From contig MZZL01000399.1 in NCBI GenBank assembly GCA_002749535.1, positions 434,001 through 498,000 of the forward strand: a stretch of 64,000 bases of DNA, read 5' to 3'. The notes under the pieces are model-generated. The model was given only the letters and a program-made list of their open reading frames with translations, was not told the origin of the DNA and made no database searches. The stretch comes from Apophysomyces variabilis. Taxonomy: Eukaryota; Mucoromycota; Mucoromycetes; Mucorales; Mucoraceae. Below, one piece after another: positions 1 to 10,702 of this stretch (within the stretch, counting starts at the first letter, position 1; each line of letters opens with the position of its first letter). Both the position numbers and the translations under genes were made by a program.

Positions 1-1815
1 AAAGATGCCTATGTCAAGCCGTTGCCCTGGGTCGGTTTGATGAAGCCTCTGGAACGGGTGGTCAAGATCCCTTTCGTCACTGAACTTATCCCGGTCAAGC
101 ATATCATTGGTGTCTCCTTCTTCACTATTATCAATCTGATCTGGATTCTCTTTGCTCCATTCAAGTTTGACCCCTCGTACACTAGCTTTGAAATGCCTCG
201 CGTGGGTCTTATGGATCGTCGTGCTGCTTTCATTGCCAATGTCAACTGGGGCTTTGTCTTTATTCTTGGTTCGCGCAATAACATTGTCACACATATGTCT
301 GGTCTTTCATTTGAGGAACTCGTACCTTTCCATCGCTGGCTCGCTAGGATTGGCTTGGCTGAATATATTACTCATTTTGTCTATCGAATGTAAGTGATCA
401 AAACCTTAACTTAATCATAGATCACTTATAATTAATCAATTGAACACAGGATGCGCGGTTATTTGGCCTCTTATGTGGTGGCCGATACCTTCTTCTATGA
501 TTTGGAGTATACCACGGGTTCCATCGCCATGTTCGGTTTTCTTTTGATCTTCATTACTTCCATTGAATACGTGCGTCGTAACCACTTTGAGATCTTTTAT
601 TATTCTCATATTATTGGTATTATCGTTGCCATGATCTTCACCTGCTGGCACGAGGTGATGTGCTTTGTTTATTTCATGCCTCCCATTCTCCTCTGGCTTG
701 CTGACCGCGCCTGGCGTTCGTATCAATCCTGGGGTATCAAGGCTACACCGATCAAGATTGACCAGGCCGTCCCTCAGACCGCTTCTCAGGAAGGCATTAC
801 CCGTGTTGTGTTCGAACACAAGGATCTCAAGCATTATCATCCTGGCCAATATGTCTTTGTGGCCATGGCTAAAAAGGGATACAAGCATCTTTGGCAAATG
901 GCCAACTGGCATCCAATGACTATTTCGGAAGTTTTCCGTGTCAAGACCGTAGATTCCGGCTCCTCCAATGGTGCGATTGAAGAACGTGTGATCGATACTG
1001 TCATCAGCTCGGATAAGGAAAAAGTCAAGTATCACGATGGTGCTCTCAGTGCCAATGCGGCTGAGACCGGTAGTCTTTGTGAGATGCGTCGCCGTGCCCC
1101 TGCCTCGGCATCAGCCCATCAAGGTGAAACAACCGTTGCTACGTTACACATCAAGGGTCTTGGCGCATACACGCGTGAATTGTTGAAGAATGCATCTACC
1201 AACACGCCGCTTCATTTCAAAGTCGATGGTCCTTATGGTCCCCGCCTGGAATTCCAAGATTACAAGGTCATGAGCTGTTTCGCCGCTGGTATCGGTATTA
1301 CTCCCGCTTTGACCTTGATCAAGGATTGTATCGAACGTCGTTCAGCTGGTGTGAAGACTGTTTCCACGGAGCAGATCTACTTGGTGTGGGTTATTCGCGT
1401 TACAGGTAAAAATCCATCATCATAACAAGAGCAAACTTAGTTTTCTTTTTCCTTGGTATTGTTACACGTTGCTCATATTACCCTTGGATACGTAGATGAA
1501 TTGGCTCCCTTCCAAGAGTTAATTGATTACTTTATTGAGAAATGCAAGTCAGCTGTGATGCCGATCAAATTGGACGTGGCGTTGTACGTAACTCGCACCA
1601 AGAGTGGCGATAATTTGCTGGAAGGTCGAGAAGGCTGCCAAATGATCTATGGTCGACGTCCCGATATCGGAGATCATATGCAGAATATCCGTAACCAACA
1701 TGGAAAGGATAGAGTATGGGTCCACGTTTGTGGTTCTGATCTCTTCATGCGTACTGTTCTGAATGGAGCGGTCAAACATGGTTGGGATGCCCACCATGAA
1801 ACCTTTGAATTCTAA
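1..1815 (+). CDS. Ferric reductase-like transmembrane oxidoreductase, 5' partial
   Basis: Membrane flavocytochrome of the ferric-chelate reductase/NADPH oxidase family, which passes electrons from NADPH through FAD and haem across the plasma membrane. Exons are 1-389, 450-1405 and 1496-1815. The reading frame is open to the window edge, so the start lies upstream; 554 residues are visible. Both introns have GT-AG ends and the phases fit. The N-terminal part is hydrophobic with histidines typical of the bis-haem core (FHRW, THFVY, YYSH, CWHE). An FAD-binding HPGQYVF motif follows, then a nucleotide-binding GIGITP loop and the typical C-terminal HVCG and ETFEF segments. Its substrate, metal ion or oxygen, cannot be decided from sequence. 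A ferric reductase is more likely than a NOX, because no NOX-specific feature stands out. Confidence 0.9.
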
Positions 1816-3229
1816 AGAAGATATAACTACATAGTACAAAACATCCCAAAGTATCTTTATTCTTTCTTATTTTCTTATTCTTTTAGAATCCTTTCTCTCA
1901 CTTTGTCTCGATCCGTCATCATTTCTCCCTTTTTCTTTTTGTTCCATGTATAATAAAAAGCCAGCATATCTGTTCCCCTTTTTACACCAATCAAATTAAA
2001 GTGGCTGATTCCATGAGTGAGAAATGTATAGGTGTGTGGCTGACAAATGCATCACTAATGTGTCTTCGGCAGACGAAAAGTTTCTTATTGTTCTGCCTTG
2101 GTTCTGCACACAATATCAGAATTCGTTCTCCGGTTAAGGATAACGAGACAAATGCAAATCATTCGAGATACATGTCTAAATCTGAATTTTCTGAATTCGA
2201 CCGGACTTCCACCCCCGATCTTACTAATGTAATTCTCTTAATTTCTAATCAAATTCTTATCATACTTATTTCAATGTCCCCGCTCAACTTTACAGTGAAC
2301 TCTTGGCATCAAGATCATCATCGTCGTTGATCTCTCCCTCCCCCCAAAAAGACAAAGGAAAGACAAGACTGCGGGGGCGAAGAGGGGGGGTGTAGATATT
2401 GAAGAGGCGATATTAGTCAGGGTCTGGAAGCACAGTTTACCAAGTGAGTTACCCAGACAACAGCTATATCAATTACAAGATCAGTAACACACCATTTTCC
2501 TGATGTCTCTCTTTTTACTCACAGCTTTTACTGATCATATCATTTATATTGATTGATCTGATCTTCTTGTACACGACTGCATGGAGCATACATGATTTGG
2601 ATTGTGTTACTCGAATATAAGGGGAATCGAAGATAAATCAATCATGGAAGAATAGGTTGATTCATTAAAGTATGCTTGTTTTCCCATAGTACAAATAAAC
2701 AAGATTGCAGATATATTAGACACAAAGGGTTATCAAGTTAAGGTAACAAAATCAAGTGATTCTGATTCCAAGGGACTCTATCCAAGAATAGAAAAATGCC
2801 GTCATCATTTTCATCATTCTTTTTTTCCCAGTGTCGCCCCACCTTTCGTTTCTGCCACGAGGGAGCGGGAAATTGTTTCCTTTAGAGCAAGGGTTCTTTT
2901 TCCGAAACAGGGCAGTGACACTCCTTCGTATTGTTTACGTAATAGGGTAGCGTTATTAGCTCAATTGGGCTATGTAACAAAAAGTAAGACCTAAACATGT
3001 ATTTGTTCCTGACTTTTCATTGGAAGCGTGTTGATTTTACTGGATGGGAAGAACAGCCCAGGGGTAAAAATCCGTTCCATAAAAGGCGAGTAAGGGCGGA
3101 GTTGTCACTGAAACCCGTAGTCCGGTTTTGCCCGCCATATCCCGCCACCTTTTTTCCCTTCTCCCTGTAAATTACTCCTTTTGTTTTCAGCAGGCTCTTC
3201 TTTTTTCCCTTAACCTTTCCTCTCCCTTT
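1816..3229. other. Intergenic region
   Basis: About 1.4 kb with no supportable gene. A possible polyadenylation motif (ATAATAAA-like) lies near 1950. An open frame at 2001-2330 has no family resemblance and no splice support. The stretch just before the GATA gene is pyrimidine-rich and ends in a possible acceptor (TTTTCAG near 3190), so a 5'-UTR intron is possible. Confidence 0.6.
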
Positions 3230-5075
3230 ATGGCCCCTCTTGTATTGAAAATCAAAGGGAACAAATCGTTTTCTCCATTTGAAAACCTTGATTCCGAAGA
3301 AGACTTATCCAAAACATGGCGTGTATGTACAAAGGTCAAAGATTCCCTCGAAAACGGATCGCGTCTTGAAAACTTGTCATGGCGACTGTGGTTTCGCCAT
3401 CATCTCGTCAAATCGTCGAACAAACCATTCAGAAAGCTTTCGCATGATACCACGCGACGACTGGACCATCAACCTACAAAGCTCAAGGAACTTTGTACGC
3501 GCGTAGAACAAAAAGTCAAAGAAGAAGGAGAAGAAGGAGTATCAGTGGACAACACCTCCATAGAACGCGGCCAAGCAGCGCAACAACCAGCACAACAGCA
3601 GCAACCGACCAGTAATTTCATCCTACCTCAGTTTACTTCTGATCAAGCAACGAACGAAACCGTCGAAATTGAAGACATTTTTGCTGCGTTCAAAGATATT
3701 CAGGATTTCTTGCCATCCTCTCCGGATCCTTCCATTGCTGCAGCTGCCGCCGCTGCTCTTGGCAATGCTTCTCCCTCTTCGTCTTCTTCTCCTTCCTGGA
3801 CTTTAGGTTATGCTACTCCCACTACAGATATGTGTTACTCCCCACAAGCATTCACCATGGCTCAACAACCGATCATGGACGAGATGACAGCTGCTGCTAC
3901 AGTTGCCGCCGCAGTAAACGCGTCTGTCAACAACAATAGTTACGTGATGCAACCCAACATGTCCCTTTCCGTTCCTTCCAGCCCACCTTACACAACACCC
4001 CACACCCCCACCTCCGATAACCCCAGCGATGCGCTCTATGTCTCCGCCGTGTCTATGCCTCCACCTCCGATAGGCACTTTACGGAATAAGCTATTGGGTT
4101 TTCAGCCCGCAAGTGACAGCAACAATAATAATAACAACAACAGCCATAATCATCAACATAACAATAATAACAACTACAATACCTATGACTTTTCGGCATT
4201 CTCTGCATCCAATACTTCATCGATTGCCCCCAACGCATTAACGTTACAATCTGGTGTGGGAAAAAATCACTGCATGTAAGTGGTCGCTGTTGCATTTATC
4301 ATATATTCGTGCGTTTTGCTTATACATTTTCAAAAAGGCAACCACAGCCCTATGCATCCTTTAGTTTCCCATCCGCTACACGTCCAGGGCAAGATGGATC
4401 AATGGAGAAACCACCAGCACCAGTGGAAGACGAGAATAGACCTATATGTACCAACTGTGGAGCTACCTCTACACCATTATGGAGACGTTCTGCTGATGAT
4501 GATCTTCTTTGTAACGCGTGTGGACTATAGTAAGTGTTTCACCTTACTTAGATAAGCGAAACAAAAAAAACATGGGTATGACTGACCACAATTGGTAGTC
4601 AAAAGTTGCACAATGCGCCACGTCCGAAAACGCTAAAGCCTCACAATGCACGAAAAGATGCTAGAGATGATGAAGCTTCGCAGCTGGTCTGCTCAAATTG
4701 TTCAACAACGACAACACCTTTGTGGAGAAGAGATGAGGAAGGTGCACCATTATGCAATGCATGTGGTTTATAGTAAGTATCGATCGACCGGTTTTGCCTT
4801 TTTTCGTTCGTTTGTTTATTAATCAATGAAACCAAAAAAAAATTAGTCTTAAATTGCATCATGAACGTCGTCCATTATCTATGAAGACAGATGTGATCAA
4901 GAAACGACAGAGATATGAAGCTGGAACCAATGGTCGTAAGGGTGGTAAAAAGGCCAAAGTGACTGAACAACAATCTCCGGATTCATCTCGTTCTCCTTCG
5001 CCAGATCATTCTATGTTTTCTACCAAGGAAGCGATCCAATTCCCTACTCAAGTTGCTTTGACGGACTTCCTTTAG
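3230..5075 (+). CDS. AreA-like GATA transcription factor with two tandem zinc fingers
   Basis: Predicted nuclear regulator that binds GATA sites; the family controls nitrogen use, iron uptake or light responses. Exons are 3230-4275, 4338-4529, 4599-4772 and 4847-5075, giving 546 residues. The first in-frame ATG is at 3230. Residues about 17-65 match the AreA N-terminal domain (DUF1752): EEDLSKTW, then [10 protein letters not shown]. Poly-Ala, Ser, Gln and Asn runs follow. Two C-x2-C-x17/18-C-x2-C fingers start [14 protein letters not shown] and [14 protein letters not shown], and each ends NACGLY. The linker of about 30 residues has no cysteine cluster, unlike SRE/Fep1 siderophore repressors. 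An intron interrupts both fingers at the same phase-2 position inside the Tyr codon after NACGL. A nitrogen-regulatory role is inferred from the N-terminus only. Confidence 0.9.
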
Positions 5076-5539
5076 TGTGTTTGTACCATATAAGAAGCTT
5101 GCCCTGTAGCATAACATCTATATTAACATCTTTTTGGGAAACCTTTTTGTACTATAATCGTTGTTTTTTTATATTGCTTTCTTTTTCCTTTCTTCAAACC
5201 TTTTTCTCTCTCTCCCCCCTTCTCTTTCAAGTCAAACAGATGATCGACCCACGTGAAATATACACACATATGCCGACTTACCTCTTGTCATCCACCATCC
5301 TCTTTTCTATGTCTTTTCTTTTCTTTTTTCTTTTCTTTTCTTTTTGTTTCTGTTAGATATCTACTATAAGCTTGAACTTTCAATGGTTATGATGATGTAC
5401 ATGAATAATAATATATTTCATTATTAAAGAATGGCGTGGCTTCAAACTCGAAAAGTTGGTGCGGATTTTTGATCCTATTGCGTTGTTCCTGTTTCTTTTA
5501 CTTTCTGTTTCATTGTTGGTTCTTTTTTCTTCCCAGCGC
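5076..5539. other. Intergenic region or 5' leader of next gene
   Basis: Pyrimidine-rich DNA. It contains a short upstream ATG frame at 5431-5454 followed by a possible donor (GTTGGT, 5455). A strong polypyrimidine tract and CCCAG acceptor end just before 5537. The next gene may therefore have either a 5'-UTR intron or an eight-codon extra first exon joined in frame. Confidence 0.5.
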
Positions 5540-6822
5540 ATGAGCATCAAGACGTGGTTGAAAAAGCATAAAACCAATGTCAGACAAGAAGAAGAGGAAT
5601 TAGAAAAGGCGATTCAGCTAAGTCTCCAGTATGAAATAGAACGGAAAGCGAAAGAAGAAGAAGACGTGAATCTGTGGCTGTCAAGTGCCTGTTATGATCG
5701 TGAGGCATCGGCAACAACAAAGCAAACAGAAGAGCAGCAGGAAGTCAGAGCGACGCGTGAAGAAGATACCTCATTCCATATATCCACGCCTCCTCTACAA
5801 GAGGATCCAGCCAATGAAGAAGAAGAAGAAGAAGAAGAAGGGAATGGCAACAACGATGATGATCATGTCGATGAAGGCGCCCTTGTGATTGATGATGTGG
5901 AGGCATGGCTTAATAGCGATGTGCGTAGTACACCTATTGGTTCTTCCAGTTTGGATCCTATGCGGTCAAGTCCACTCTCTCCACTTTTCTTCGAGACATC
6001 TTCTTCGTCCTCTTCCAAAGACAACCTTCATGGCCCAGTACGTCCTTCCTTCATCTCGAATCCGTTCGAAGAGCCGGATCGACCTGCGCCGTCCGCAAAA
6101 AAGCGACAACGACGAGATCCATATGAATTATCTGGCGACGAGGAGGATCCGCTGGCGGCCTTCGTCGAGCCGATGATTGTTCGTGAAAAAGTCTATCCAG
6201 CTAGGTCAGAAAGTGTGAAATCCAAACGTATCCAGGTAAGAAATCAATGCGGGATGCCATCTATGTTTGTATGTATCTATTTTATGGGTTGACTGAATGA
6301 ACATAGATCGATAAAACATTTGAATGTCCTATTTGTTTGAAATACTTTCCAGGGAAACAGATCGAGAGCCATGCAGCGACCTGTAATGCATTCGAAGAAG
6401 ACGAGGAAGATGAAAAAAGAGTGGACGCCTATCTTTCCAGTCCCACTAGGAAGGTCAATAGCTTTGAAACTGGTCGTCACGGCAAGAATAGCCATCCTCT
6501 TGATCATAACAAGGGCTGCTTCGACGAGAAGAAGAATCCTGTCAAGCCGAAGACAATGGCTGCCGCCGTAGCAAAAGCGCGGGAGGCGGCAAAAAGGTAG
6601 GTGGATAGGATCTTTTGGAACGTGAACCCAACTTCTTTGACATACTTTGGACATCCTTTCATTTGCAGAAAGAACGACTCATTACATGGTGTCTCGGGAA
6701 CATCGTACAATTACTATGCAACAGATGACGGCACGATAGAGGACGAAATTGGAGATGCAGGTCTCGGTAGTGGCACTGGCCACTTAACTTGGGAATCTGT
6801 TGGCCAAGCGCGCTACAATTAA
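5540..6822 (+). CDS. UIM plus UBZ-type zinc-finger protein, probable ubiquitin binder
   Basis: Exons 5540-6235, 6307-6596 and 6669-6822 encode 379 residues. Near residues 18-35 the acidic helix EEELEKAIQLSLQYE fits the ubiquitin-interacting motif (conserved Ala and Ser). A long acidic, serine-rich middle part with a basic AKKRQRR patch (possible nuclear signal) follows. After the first intron comes CPICLKYFPGKQIESHAATC, a C-x2-C-x11-H-x3-C finger like UBZ4 of Rad18. A UIM near the N-terminus with a UBZ-type finger downstream resembles the layout of animal RAP80 (UIMC1), but with one UIM and no other clear homology. A ubiquitin-binding role, perhaps in DNA repair, is inference. The start is uncertain: ATG 5540 is preceded directly by a good acceptor, and an alternative first exon at 5431-5454 would add eight residues. 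Confidence 0.7.
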
Positions 6823-7174
6823 AGATACTCTCTGCTCAGATATACTCATGTTATTAGCTTTTGCATGTTTTCTTTTTCAACTTAGCATATGAAGCATTCA
6901 ACCAAAAAAGAATAAGAATTTATAGTTTTTCTTCTTGCCATACGAGCTATCTATTCTCAAATCAAAGTGCTATATTACCTGTACTACGCGGCAAAAATAG
7001 AAACCAAAGCTTGGCTCTATTTTTTCATCACAGAACCCCGCCCCACTTTGTTCACTGCTTTAGCCCCTCCTTAAACTTATACACCTTTTCTTTTTTCTTC
7101 TTTTCCTTCCTTCCTTTGTCACTCAGTTCTCGTTTCTGTTTCTTTTCCCCTTTCAAAGCATTTGGCAAAGAAAG
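6823..7174. other. Intergenic region
   Basis: About 350 nt with a long pyrimidine-rich stretch (7080-7155) just upstream of the next ATG, as is common in this window. No other feature seen. Confidence 0.6.
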
Positions 7175-10090
7175 ATGAAGTTGACATCGCCTTTTGCCAG
7201 TCTGTCTGTGGCAGCTTCATTGCTGTTACAATCAGGCACATTCGTCCAAGCCTCGCCATTCTTCAACCACGCCAATGATATTTCGGTCGATACAACCTGC
7301 CAAGGTACGTAACGAAAAAAAAAAGAACGTGAAGAAAAGCAAGTATATTGACGACTCCGTTTTCTTTCTATTAGATGTCCGTATCACCTATCCGGCTACT
7401 GAAGGTTTCTTTCTTTTCTGTCCTTTTTTGAATCCCGAGACAATCTTCTCATTCACGAGTTATAGGACTTGTTTTCGAGGATGCCACCAAGCATGTTATT
7501 GCTTGGCAACTGCCTGCTTCGACTTTTCAACAAGTTAATATTACGTTGGTGGGTCAAGATAACAACAATAACACCAATGTAGCCTACGTTGGCACATATG
7601 GTAAATTTATTTTTGTACGTCATATAATAAAGTGTCACTGATTTCCTTTTTTGCGGTCTTAGCTGCGGATCGGGGTGCCTCGGACGAAGTGCCCTTGTCC
7701 CTGAACGGTCAACAGCCAGGTAAAAAGAAAAAGAAAAACTTATCAGGAACAAATATGTCTAAAGAATAATTCTCTATAGGCGATTACCATTTCCATCTGG
7801 CTACAGTGGGTGGAACATCCGCTTGCCAAATCGATTCGGTCAAATTCCGTATCGAAAAACCTAAAATAGAGACGCCTGTTACCCAACCCACACCAACCGT
7901 TACCACAACCGTTATCCCCACCGGAATACTTACCGCAACTACAACAACCGTGGAAACGACTATCACCCCCAGTCCAGCCGTAGATGGAACAACGACAACC
8001 GTGAACAATACAACAACACCAAACACATCCTCCAATCCTTTGGAAGTAGATGATACAACATTGGACCAACTGATCGAAAGTATCAGACAAAATGGCAACA
8101 GCAGCAACGATAGCAGTAAGCCTCCCTCGACAAGTTCTTCGTCGTCGTCCTCGTCTGCATCTGTTTCTGATAATCATATCAATGACAGCGATTTGGAGAA
8201 GATCCTTGACCAAATCAAAGCAAATGGTGCATCTACCAGCAGTCATAACAACAAGAAGCCTGATGATGAAGAAGCCAAGCATGGCAAGCAACAGCATGAT
8301 AAGGCTTGGGACGCGATGCTTGATCAGGTCGATGAGTATTTGAAACCTCATCGGCCAAAGACAAATGATAAAGATCATCTGAATGAGGTCGTCAACGAGA
8401 TGTTCGATGCTCTGGAGAAAAATTCCAAAACGCATAAGAATGAGGCTCCCAACACCGACAAGCCTTCTGTCGCAACAACACCAAGTACTGGATCTGACCA
8501 AAAGCTCGAATCGTTCGATGAACTTATTCGCGTAAGTCGCTGTTGTCCTACTCATGTTCTGAAGAACGAAAATACCGTAAATAAGAAGAACAGTACTAAC
8601 GTCGATCATTTTTTTATTAGTCGTTTGATCAAGATTATACAAAGTACTTGGAGAGCAACAAGCAAAGCGAATCTGAGAAGGTGACACACAAGAACGATGC
8701 TCCTCATGACAACGACTACTTCACTAATGAGGATCATCGCACTCGTGGACATGCGAATGAGATCCCTGGTTTGGACGAAGCGCTCCAACAACTTCATGAC
8801 AATGAAGTGAAGACTCAGTACTTTACGAACGAAGATCATCGTACCACGACGGGTGGCCACTCCAATACCATTCCCGGTTTAGATGAGGCGCTCCAACAGC
8901 TGCACGATAACGCGGCTGGCACTACATCTCAATATTTCACTAACGAAGATCACCGCACTGGTGCTGGTCATGTCAACCAGATCCCCGGTTTAGAAGAAGC
9001 GCTTCAAGCGCTCCATGACAACGAGGTGAAAGCCCAATATTTCACGAACGAAGACCGTCGTTCCAATCATCTCCGTGCCAGAGCTATCCCACTATTTGAT
9101 ACCACCTACTTTACCAACGAGGATCATCGCACCAATGCCCACCAGAACGAGTGGCAGTCCGAAGACGATGCGTACTTTACAAATGAAGATCGTACCACGC
9201 CTCACGAGAATGCTTGGGTTGAGGAAGATGGCACTGACCAAGCCAATGAGGCAGATGAAGCTGACGAAGCTGCTGAGGAATATGATGCTACTCCGGAATG
9301 GTCTCATCAAGATGCTGCCGATGGATGGACTGTAGAAGAAGTGGCCCCTGCCGCTACCTGGGCCGATAGCCAGGAGGGTTTGCCTGACCATTCCAATGAC
9401 GGTCAATGGGTTAGCGAAGAATATGATCCATTCGCTCCCAAGGTGACGATTGAGGAGCCAGAAGGGCATCCTAACGACGGCATCATTACCGATCACACGA
9501 ATGAGGGTAGCTTCTCTACGGAGGAAGTGGAAGCTGTTGCAGAGCCTTCCCATGACGACTTTGTGCCCACCGGTGTTTGGCAAGAGGACGATGCTGAGTC
9601 GCAGCCGCATTTCAATGATGCGGACTGGCAAACTGAGGAAGCCTCTGCAGAAGAGGGTGCTAACCCACAGATTACCGCTGACGACAGCGAGTGGACTGTG
9701 GAAGAAGAAGCAGAAGAACAGCCTCCATCGAGCGAAGCCCATTTGAACGAATGGGTGGAAGACTTTTCCGACGCAGATGCTCCTTCAGGTTCAGCCGAAT
9801 GGCACCAAGATGAAGTGGCTGTGGGTGAGATTTGGCATGATGCAGACGACGGAAGTTCTGCTGCTGATACCGAGGATCATACCAATGCGGCTAGCGATTG
9901 GCAGGAAGATTATACGGATAATTCAGTATGGCATGCGGACGAGGTGCCTGTCACCGAAGACCGAGCATGGCAAGATAAGAATGCCGCTGCCGCCTTTGAA
10001 AATCATCAGAATGAAGGAGAATGGATTGCCGAAGAGAGCTTTTTACAGGAGGATGCCCACGAAGATGACGGTGAATGGCATGAACTCTGA
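7175..10090 (+). CDS. Secreted Kre9/KNH-like protein fused to acidic YFTNED repeat region
   Basis: Exons 7175-7304, 7375-7404, 7466-7600, 7663-7719, 7780-8531 and 8621-10090 give 857 residues. A signal peptide (hydrophobic residues about 8-25, cleavage likely after VQA) precedes residues about 40-145, which resemble the Ser/Thr-rich Kre9/KNH fold of fungal cell-wall proteins (RITYPATEG, HVIAWQLP, VNITLVGQD, YHFHLATVGG). A Thr/Ser-rich linker follows. The last exon (490 codons, no Met, no Cys) carries six YFTNED units, then many degenerate His-x-Asn...Trp-acidic motifs. Because this exon has no internal ATG, it must be spliced to upstream exons; donor GTAAGT and acceptor TTATTAG join in phase 0. 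There is no GPI tail, and the C-terminus is EWHEL. Location in wall or secretome, and any metal binding by the acidic/His region, is inference. I know no family with this layout. Confidence 0.8.
8717..9232 (+). repeat. Six tandem YFTNED peptide repeats inside the secreted protein gene
   Basis: Units begin at 8717, 8819, 8933, 9038, 9107 and 9173. The first three (about 34-38 residues) share YFTNEDHRT, a Gly-His-x-Asn turn, IPGLDEALQQ and LHDN. The fourth keeps YFTNED and IP. The last two shrink to about 20-22 residues and change into the His/Glu-x-Asn-Trp-Glu style that continues in degenerate form to the C-terminus. Nucleotide divergence at third positions shows that the repeats are old and kept at protein level. 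Confidence 0.9.
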
Positions 10091-10702
10091 AATAGTTGCT
10101 TTCTAACAAAAATATAAAACTTGAAAGATCCCTTTTCTTATTCTCTCTTGTCTCTCTCTCTCTCTCTCTTTTTTTCCACTTCTTCCCTTTATTCAGAGGG
10201 TTTTCTTCCTTCCTTTCTTTTTTTTTGCGCCGTTGTAATTTTGTTCTCCTCTTCTGTACTTTGGAAAGTAAAACTTTTGTTTAAAGTAAAACAAAACAAT
10301 GCTTTTTTGTTTCTCTTCTAGATTTTGCGTATACATTGAAAAAGAAATGACAGTCAAACTTGTCCATGTTTTTCTTGTTTTTGTGTGCACTGTCGTCATG
10401 ATTTGACATGTATTAAGTCAGTTTTTGAAAGAGAATCAAGTAATTGAAAATAATGAATGAAAGAAAGAGTGAAGGAAAACACACGAGAGAGATGAATGAA
10501 GATAATAAATTTCAGCCGGGATGAGGGGTTAGAACTGAACAAAGGAGATCGAAATAGGGGAGGAGGAAACCTCTTGTTTTCTCTTATATGAAATAGATGG
10601 TGGTGGGATGTGCGCAAGTATGTGTTGTGCGTGCGTATGTTTATATAGTAGAAACGGAGAGAAGAGGGGAAAAAAATAAAGGAAAGGGTATCGCTTCGTT
10701 TT
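10091..10702. other. Convergent intergenic region with CT microsatellite
   Basis: Sits between two converging genes. It holds a (TC)n run at 10151-10169 and pyrimidine-rich DNA, and presumably both 3' UTRs. The long minus-strand open frame across it is low complexity and is not supported. Confidence 0.6.

Noticed and set aside
2001..2330. 109-codon open frame after the ferric reductase gene
   Set aside because: No ATG-context support, no splice partner, no recognisable protein features.
3230..5075. Identity as SRE/Fep1 siderophore repressor
   Set aside because: No cysteine-rich region between the fingers, and the AreA N-terminal domain is present.
7743..8687. 314-codon minus-strand open frame
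   Set aside because: Antisense shadow of the Thr/Ser-rich coding exon; low-complexity Cys/Arg composition and no family similarity.
9092..9742. 216-codon minus-strand open frame
   Set aside because: Antisense of the acidic repeat exon, produced by codon bias.
8648..10090. Acidic repeat region as a separate gene
   Set aside because: It has no ATG anywhere in frame; splice signals at 8532 and 8620 join it to the upstream exons in phase.
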